A stretch of 8,595 nt of DNA from assembly GCA_910586205.1 (NCBI GenBank), contig CAJUGD010000060.1, forward strand, positions 1 to 8,595. Direction: 5' to 3'. A program made the translations under genes and the position numbers. How positions within the stretch are numbered: the first letter of the stretch is position 1; each line of letters begins with the position of its first letter. The DNA comes from an uncultured Lachnospiraceae bacterium (GTDB lineage Bacteria; Bacillota; Clostridia; Lachnospirales; Lachnospiraceae). Shown here piece after piece: positions 5,568 to 8,595 of the stretch. The notes below the pieces were generated by a model. That model saw only the letters and a list, made by a program, of their open reading frames with translations, did no database searches and was not told where the DNA came from.

Positions 5568-6092
5568 TCATTCCCGAACCACCACATATCGCTCATGAGG
5601 CATATCTACGCCCCGGTAATGCTTGACCCAGGTGTCCTTTTTTACCATGCCATTCCTGACAGCAACCTTTTGGGAGGCTGTATTGGTGTCACGGATAATC
5701 GAACAAACCTCCTTTACATCCAGCACCTCAAATGCATAGTTTTTACAGGCTTTGGCGGCCTCAATGGCATAGCCCTGATGCCAGAAAGCACGCTGGAAAA
5801 GATAACCGATCTCCAACTGCTCCCCTTCCTTCCAGGGCTGCATGGACAGCCCGCACTGCCCAATCATCTCCCCGGTTTCCTTTAATACCACTGCCCACAA
5901 TCCAAAGCCCCACCTTTGATAGCGGGATATCTGCCTGTCAAGCCATTCCTGTGCCTCCTCATCATTCAATGCTCCCTCATAGGCATACATGGCTTTTTCA
6001 TCCTGCAAAATCTTACAGAGCGAGGCAAAGTCAGACGGGGTCATCTCCCGCAGATAAAGGCGCTCTGTCTCCAATATTCTTTTCTCTGTCAT
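5568..6092 (-). CDS. GNAT family N-acetyltransferase (RimJ/RimL-like)
   Basis: A 174-residue acetyl-CoA-dependent acetyltransferase of the Acetyltransf_3 type. It begins with the standard ILETERLYLREMTPSDFASL, then a FGLWAVVLKETGEMIGQCGL beta-hairpin. The core motif EIGYLFQRAFWHQGYAIEAAKA (about 94-115) contains the pyrophosphate-binding QGYA turn, followed by VCSIIRDTNTASQKVAVRNGM, the typical (N)xxSxxvxxKxGf element with Lys replaced by Arg. RimJ/RimL relatives acetylate ribosomal-protein N-termini, but most Firmicute paralogues have unknown substrates, so none is assigned. The start ATG at 6092 is preceded by GGGAGG 7 bases upstream. It is the rightmost intact gene of the housekeeping block; the 179 bases upstream hold no gene and only weak promoter-like matches. 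The Nif11-like gene follows 77 bases downstream. Confidence 0.92.
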   Translation of the reverse strand: MTEKRILETERLYLREMTPSDFASLCKILQDEKAMYAYEGALNDEEAQEWLDRQISRYQRWGFGLWAVVLKETGEMIGQCGLSMQPWKEGEQLEIGYLFQRAFWHQGYAIEAAKACKNYAFEVLDVKEVCSIIRDTNTASQKVAVRNGMVKKDTWVKHYRGVDMPHERYVVVRE

Positions 6093-6236
6093 TTTCCTGC
6101 CTCCCTTTTATACTATGTGCTCTCGGAATCTCTCTTTTCCCTGCTGTTTCAGCTTATTTTCCGACATACACACCAAAAATCAATCCACCTATAACCTGCT
6201 GCTGTATGCCCCATGATTTTGACTGCACCGAAATAT

Positions 6237-6257
6237 GTTTGAAAATTATTTTTTCAA
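6237..6257. other. AT-rich inverted repeat in the block boundary
   Basis: TTGAAAA and TTTTCAA on the minus strand form a 7-bp perfect inverted repeat with an AATAA loop, between the kinase-like fragment and the GNAT gene. It is part of the gene-free stretch 6093-6271. With so little GC in the stem it is a poor terminator and might instead be an operator. No other clear signal was seen in that stretch. Confidence 0.3.
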
Positions 6258-6271
6258 CTGTATATCACAAT

Positions 6272-6472
6272 TTATGGGATATAAGGTGATTCTTCAAGCA
6301 AATAGTTTTTCTTCTTAAGTTTATCTTTTATCAAATAGATGGTTTCTTCAACGGATAAATTTGTTGTATTGATTACATTTTTCTCATATAATTGCAATAT
6401 TGGTTGAATGAAGTCCCAACTTTTTAAATATAACATATTGAGAATAAAGTTGGAATAAGAATTTATATTATC
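6272..6472 (-). pseudogene. C-terminal fragment of a gene, possibly a small-molecule kinase
   Basis: An open frame of 66 codons ending in TAA at 6272-6274, with no start codon supported by a ribosome binding site (first ATG at 6436). The translation has convincing amino-acid composition: SYSNFILNMLYLKSWDFIQP, LQLYEKNVINTTNLSVEET, then IYLIKDKLKKKNYLLEES. The INTTNLSVEETIYLI segment resembles the end of P-loop nucleoside or shikimate-kinase-like proteins, where an IDTTNLSxEE motif precedes the last helix. The P-loop and central parts are absent, and the upstream sequence is unrelated in all frames I tried, so this is a 5'-truncated relic. The family assignment is a guess from one motif. It lies in the AT-rich start of the accessory block. 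Confidence 0.45.
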
Positions 6473-6488
6473 TTACGATTTAGAATTA

Positions 6489-6641
6489 CTAAAGCTGCTG
6501 CAAAAGTCCTATTTCCGTAAAATAAAAATAAGCTATATCGATCTGCTCTACAACATGGGAAATAATTTGTTTATGAGGATGATTATACAGATCCTCTGCA
6601 GAGGTACTATAGAGATTACGAAGTAGATCGCCAAGATCCAT
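6489..6641 (-). pseudogene. Unrecognised short coding fragment
   Basis: A 50-codon frame beginning MDLGDLLRNLYSTSAEDLYN, continuing with HPHKQIISHVVEQIDIAYF and ending TEIGLLQQL before a TAG at 6489-6491. The frame stays open upstream to a stop at 6693-6695 without a ribosome binding site at the ATG. The composition (alternating Leu/Ile, Asp/Glu, Tyr) looks like real protein rather than random sequence, but I cannot place the family. It is probably a C-terminal relic: neither an N-terminal half nor an initiation signal is visible, and it sits between two other gene fossils. Confidence 0.35.
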
Positions 6642-6688
6642 CCCGAAACAGTGAGACGGTATTGCTGTAAGCGGCCTTCTGTATCTGA

Positions 6689-6960
6689 GACGTTATCGCC
6701 TGGAAAAAAAGGGGATCCGGCAGCTTTGAACTATATGGGGGACGAATGTGTATATGCCCTATGGCTGCATCCTGAAACTGGGGGATGTTGAGAAGGTGCC
6801 GCTGGATTTTGAGATCAAGGTGCCGGACTGTTACGTAAGGTATGCGTTTCCATGCAGCAGCATGGCAACTAAAGGACTGGTCTGCGAGCTTCCCCCTGTG
6901 GATTCTGGCTGCCGTAGGGAGATCCATGTGATTATTAGCAATGTAAGCGGCACACTATAC
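6689..6960 (+). pseudogene. Trimeric dUTPase-like pseudogene, frameshifted and truncated
   Basis: The plus strand carries pieces of a dUTPase, which hydrolyses dUTP to dUMP and pyrophosphate. In one frame (6689-6739), KKRGSGSFELYG matches motif I (AG[YF]DLY). After a frame change between about 6736 and 6750, a second frame reads VYMPYGCILKLGD, then VPLDFEIKVPD, FPCSSMATKGL (motif II, normally PRSS..KG with Arg, here Cys) and PPVDSGCRREIHVIISN (motif III, normally DSxYRGEI, with Tyr and Gly changed). Motifs IV and V (RIAQLV and the C-terminal GFGSTG arm) are missing, because the sequence is cut at 6961 by a MITE-like element. A lost frame, substituted active-site residues and a missing end make this a dead gene, probably of phage or plasmid origin. 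The GTG at 6748 would give a 97-codon frame running into the MITE; I do not regard it as functional. Confidence 0.55.
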
Positions 6961-7126
6961 CTAGAGCGTGTCCGAAAATTCATTCCCGCCAGATGCACGC
7001 CCCACTTTGCGGTATATTTGGCTCTCATTCGGACAACGTAGCCCACTACGCCTCCCTCATTCGGGTCAAATCTCTCACAAATTGTGACACACATCTGACG
7101 GAAAGCAATTTTCAGACACGCTCTAG
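6961..7126. mobile_element. MITE-1: 166-bp element with long terminal inverted repeats, bordered by CTAG
   Basis: Left end CTAGAGCGTGTCCGAAAATT; right end, reverse-complemented, CTAGAGCGTGTCTGAAAATT: one mismatch in 20. The inverted similarity continues more loosely to about 49 bases from each end. It has no coding capacity beyond chance frames. CTAG at both ends fits insertion at a CTAG target (TA or CTAG duplicated). The left edge interrupts the dUTPase-like relic; the right CTAG (7123-7126) is shared with the next element. The parent transposase is not in the window. Confidence 0.8.
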
Positions 7127-7287
7127 TGTTCCATCCGGACAGAAAATGGAGTTGTGAGCGGTCTGGTACGTGCCAGTGCTAGGCAAAATTTCGACGGCGA
7201 TGTGGGCCATCGACTAGAAATTTTAACGACGCAATGGTGCGTGACAGACCGTTCACGGCTTCGATTTCTGGCCGGATGGAGCACTAG
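7123..7287. mobile_element. MITE-2 copy A: 165-bp palindromic element bordered by CTAG
   Basis: It begins CTAGTGTTCCATCCGGACAG and ends with the near-perfect inverse (CCGGATGGAGCACTAG). The inverted pairing continues inward through GTTGTGAGCGGTCTG opposite CAGACCGTTCACGGC, to a central CGATG-TGGGC-CATCG hairpin, so almost the whole element is one imperfect palindrome. It is about 97% identical (5 differences) to the copy at 8102-8266, in the same orientation. Its left CTAG is the right CTAG of MITE-1. It carries no gene. Confidence 0.85.
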
Positions 7288-7306
7288 GATGTGCCGCTTT
7301 TTATGT

Positions 7307-7573
7307 TCAGAACTGTTTTAAAATGTTGTGATGGCCTACATCCACCAAAATAATCATTTTGTCGCCCTCATAGTACCAGATAATGCGGATGTCCATGTTG
7401 ACGCTGCACTCGAACAGATCTGTGGCACCCTGAATCCGCTTGGTGCGCAGCGATGGGTGGGAGGGGTTCTGTGCCAGGAGTTCCAGTTTGTTTTTTAGCT
7501 GTTTCTTTTCCTGGGCAGTCAACCCCTTAAAATGCTTTTGGAAACGTGGCGTAAAGGTAAATTCGTATGCCAT
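7307..7573 (-). CDS. RelE/ParE-superfamily toxin (type II toxin-antitoxin)
   Basis: An 88-residue protein of the RelE/ParE fold, most like the YafQ/RelE side: ribosome-dependent mRNA cleavage is the expected activity, though gyrase inhibition (ParE type) cannot be excluded. Seen are the basic N-terminal helices (FTPRFQKHFKGLTAQEKKQL), the HPSLRTKRIQG turn (40-49), LFECSVNMDIRIIWYYEGD with Arg63 in the usual conserved Arg strand, and a closing VDVGHHNILKQF with tandem His81-His82 where YafQ-type toxins place a catalytic His. The ATG at 7573 overlaps the antitoxin TGA by one base (TGATG), and a GGAGG lies 7 bases upstream inside the antitoxin gene, so translation is coupled. Normal length, apparently intact. 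Immediately downstream is MITE-2 copy A. Confidence 0.9.
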   Translation of the reverse strand: MAYEFTFTPRFQKHFKGLTAQEKKQLKNKLELLAQNPSHPSLRTKRIQGATDLFECSVNMDIRIIWYYEGDKMIILVDVGHHNILKQF

Positions 7574-7833
7574 CAGTCTGCCTCCAATTTATCGAACAAG
7601 GCATCCACGCTGTCAAAGACAGGCTGTTCCCCAGAGGCCAGTTTCGCTTTTACACTGCTGATTTCTTCTTTCAACTCATTCAGATATTTTTTCGGATAGA
7701 CAGCAACTGGCATAAGACAAATGGATCCGTCCTTTTCAAAGATGTCAAGTTTGTCGCCTTCTGACAACCCGAGCTTTACAATGATTTCCTTTGGAATTGT
7801 GATCTGCGCCTTCTGGCGAAGTTCAGCAAGCAA
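7573..7833 (-). CDS. AbrB/MazE/SpoVT-fold antitoxin
   Basis: An 86-residue antitoxin. The N-terminal swapped-hairpin DNA-binding domain is seen as LAELRQKAQITIPKEIIVKL, then LSEGDKLDIFEKDG (the SpoVT/AbrB pattern QITIPKxIxxxLGLxxGDxL). The C-terminal part is a charged helix (KKYLNELKEEISSVKAKL) followed by PVFDSVDALFDKLEAD, the likely toxin-wrapping segment. The start is set at TTG 7833 because AAAGGAG lies 8 bases upstream and the family begins at LLAEL. An in-frame ATG at 7878 would add 15 residues, but has no ribosome binding site. It precedes the toxin, as in most type II modules, overlapping it by one base. It probably represses its own promoter at 7923-7951 through the palindrome at 7894-7920. 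Confidence 0.9.
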   Translation of the reverse strand: MLAELRQKAQITIPKEIIVKLGLSEGDKLDIFEKDGSICLMPVAVYPKKYLNELKEEISSVKAKLASGEQPVFDSVDALFDKLEAD

Positions 7834-7893
7834 AATATCAGCTCCTTTCTGTGTTTGTACCTTTGTTTTGTGGCGCATAAGTATTGGGTCCCA

Positions 7894-7920
7894 AAGTGAG
7901 AAATTCCAACTTTCTCACTT
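7894..7920. promoter_or_regulatory. Operator-like palindrome of the toxin-antitoxin operon
   Basis: AAGTGAGAAA and TTTCTCACTT form a perfect 10-bp inverted repeat with a 7-base spacer. It lies directly downstream of the -10 box and covers the predicted start point near 7916, the usual place for antitoxin autorepression. An mRNA hairpin is the alternative reading; the stem is AT-rich with no T-tract. Confidence 0.65.
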
Positions 7921-8088
7921 ATAGTATATCCACTTTTCCAGAAATATGCAAGAGGGAAGTAATTTTTTATTTTCAATGTTGTTGATGTAGTTGTTTACCT
8001 GTCCTAAGCTCAGGGACATATCGCGGGTGGATACGCCTTTTAATGTCCGCAGCTTTATCAGCCGTTCGGGGACAAAATCTTCATACAT
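7915..8088 (-). pseudogene. Truncated XRE-type helix-turn-helix gene
   Basis: The frame encodes 57 residues: MYEDFVPERLIKLRTLKGVS, RDMSLSLGQVNNYINNIENK, then KLLPSCIFLEKWIYYK. The first 45 residues are a Cro/C1-type HTH: RLIKLR helix, ARDMS-like second helix, and GQVNNYINNIENKK as recognition helix and exit. Homologues usually continue with MxxFFxICEYL and a further helix; here the protein stops abruptly, and its last codons contain the promoter of the toxin-antitoxin operon. I take this as a 3'-truncated gene, possibly cut when the toxin-antitoxin unit joined. The ATG at 8088 has GGGAG about 9 bases upstream; the ATG at 8097 abuts that site. MITE-2 copy B ends 13 bases upstream, separating the gene from any original promoter. 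A short expressed DNA-binding peptide is not excluded. Confidence 0.6.
7923..7951 (-). promoter_or_regulatory. Promoter of the toxin-antitoxin operon
   Basis: On the minus strand TTGCAT (7946-7951) and TATACT (7923-7928) are spaced by exactly 17 bases, a good sigma-A match. The start point would be near 7916, inside the operator palindrome, leaving a leader of roughly 80 bases before the TTG start. The promoter overlaps the last codons of the truncated HTH frame. Confidence 0.7.
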
Positions 8089-8101
8089 GATCTTCATCTC
8101 C

Positions 8102-8266
8102 CTAGTGTTCCATTCGGACAGAAAATGGAGTTGTGAGCGGTCTGGTACGTACCAGTGCTAGGCAAAATTTCGACGGCGATGTGGGCCATCGACTAGAAAT
8201 TTTAACGACGCAATGGTGCGTGACAGACCGTTCACGACTTCGATTTCTGTCCGGATGGAACACTAG
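8102..8266. mobile_element. MITE-2 copy B: 165-bp palindromic element bordered by CTAG
   Basis: Same length and orientation as the copy at 7123-7287, with only five base differences by eye. Ends are CTAGTGTTCCATTCGGACAG and its inverse (CCGGATGGAACACTAG). As in copy A, nearly the entire element is an imperfect palindrome centred on CGATG-TGGGC-CATCG near 8184. The left border touches the ribosome binding site of the truncated HTH gene; the right CTAG adjoins sequence leading to an IS630-type transposase relic. It carries no gene. Confidence 0.88.
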
Positions 8267-8302
8267 TGCCTTGTAAAGTCTAAAACTGTACCAAAACTTT
8301 TC

Positions 8303-8325
8303 CATGTGGGGCTAAGCCCCACATG
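8303..8325. terminator. Strong short hairpin beside the IS630-type relic
   Basis: CATGTGGGGC and GCCCCACATG form a perfect 10-bp GC-rich stem with a TAA loop. It lies 13 bases downstream of the transposase stop codon in the minus-strand sense. The following minus-strand bases (GAAAAGTTTTGG) give only a poor T-tract, so efficient termination is uncertain; it may protect the element from read-through. Confidence 0.45.
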
Positions 8326-8338
8326 AGAAAATGAATAA

Positions 8339-8545
8339 TCAGTCATCAAAGATTGGCTTTGGATATAATCGGTACAGCTTTGTCCTTGCATCAGCTGTTT
8401 TAAAATGCCATATAATTCCTTTTTGCTTTCGGTTACGGGATATTTCCCATGAATTTAGTAGTTCATTTAAATGGTCTACATCCTTAATCCTCTGGTTGCC
8501 CAGACACTGGATGGACAAAGAACTGAGTTCTGTTTCCGCCATATT
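8339..8545 (-). pseudogene. C-terminal remnant of an IS630-family transposase
   Basis: About 68 residues remain: NMAETELSSLSIQCLGNQRI, KDVDHLNELLNSWEISRNR, then GIIWHFKTADARTKLYRLYP before the stop at 8339. IS630-type DDE transposases end in just this way: (SWL)NMAExELSxLSRQCL carrying the third catalytic acid (the Glu of NMAE), then a helix, RN, WxFxxxDAR.KL.RLYP. The expected HGSWL and the earlier DD residues are not found upstream in any frame, so the gene is 5'-truncated near 8545. IS630 is known to insert at CTAG and duplicate TA, matching the borders of the three MITE-like elements here. The 50 bases from 8546 to the window end show nothing I can assign. Confidence 0.8.
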
Positions 8546-8595
8546 GTTGTTCTTCAGATTAAAAAAGCATTCGATTTGCAGATTATATTAGCAGG

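Noticed and set aside
5732..6289. 185-residue plus-strand open frame
   Set aside because: It is antisense to the GNAT gene and has a Pro/Ser/His-rich composition typical of shadow frames.
6616..6927. 103-residue minus-strand open frame
   Set aside because: It is antisense to the dUTPase-like relic, has no ribosome binding site and does not resemble a protein family.
6748..7041. Intact 97-residue plus-strand gene starting at a GTG
   Set aside because: It lacks dUTPase motif I and motifs IV-V, has substituted active-site residues, and its 3' third is MITE-1 sequence.
6831..7094. 87-residue minus-strand open frame
   Set aside because: It is largely MITE-1 plus antisense dUTPase sequence; a chance frame.
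8102..8305. 67-residue minus-strand open frame over MITE-2 copy B
   Set aside because: The frame is made of palindromic MITE sequence and is not preserved as a gene in copy A.
8331..8591. 86-residue plus-strand open frame
   Set aside because: It is antisense to the IS630-type remnant, which has clear family motifs.

Overview
The window looks like a chromosomal segment of a gut-type Firmicute, most probably a Lachnospiraceae (Clostridium cluster XIVa) relative. This is inferred from strong GGAGG-type ribosome binding sites, moderate GC, and the style of the encoded proteins; no rRNA, tRNA or other phylogenetic marker is present. Every intact gene lies on the minus strand.

Left edge (1-244): no gene. 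A consensus-like promoter (TTGACA, 17 bases, TATAAT) reads leftward out of the window, with copies of a TACAACTTTTT element above and below it, so it probably drives a regulated gene just beyond the left end.

Housekeeping block (245-6092), read right to left: a GNAT acetyltransferase; a small Nif11-like protein with a glycine triplet; a ketopantoate-reductase-family oxidoreductase with an unusual low-complexity insert; a flavodoxin whose possible promoter overlaps the fossil end of a mobile element; a SRAP (HMCES/YedK-type) DNA-protein crosslink protein; a small three-helix membrane protein; a YafY-type HTH-WYL regulator; a GyrI-like effector-binding protein; and a TfoX N-terminal-domain protein. 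Spacing of roughly 55-205 bases suggests short transcription units rather than one tight operon. Between the WYL and GyrI-like genes is an 18-bp minisatellite with a 36-bp higher-order period. Its minus-strand frame encodes hexapeptides of the HESDVR type and lies in frame with the WYL gene, behind two stop codons.

Accessory block (6093-8595): an AT-rich, decayed region. It holds two minus-strand gene fragments (one like the C-terminus of a small-molecule kinase) and a plus-strand trimeric-dUTPase-like pseudogene with a frameshift, cut off at a mobile element. Next come a 166-bp MITE-like element with inverted ends of about 45 bp, and two 165-bp copies of a second, almost fully palindromic MITE-like element. 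All three elements are bordered by CTAG. The two palindromic copies, about 97% identical and in the same orientation, flank a type II toxin-antitoxin pair (AbrB-fold antitoxin, RelE/ParE-type toxin) with its own promoter and operator palindrome, plus a truncated XRE-type HTH gene. The right edge carries the C-terminal remnant of an IS630-type transposase; IS630 is known to target CTAG, which suggests how the MITEs might have moved. The MITE-bounded toxin-antitoxin unit is the most interesting structure in the window.
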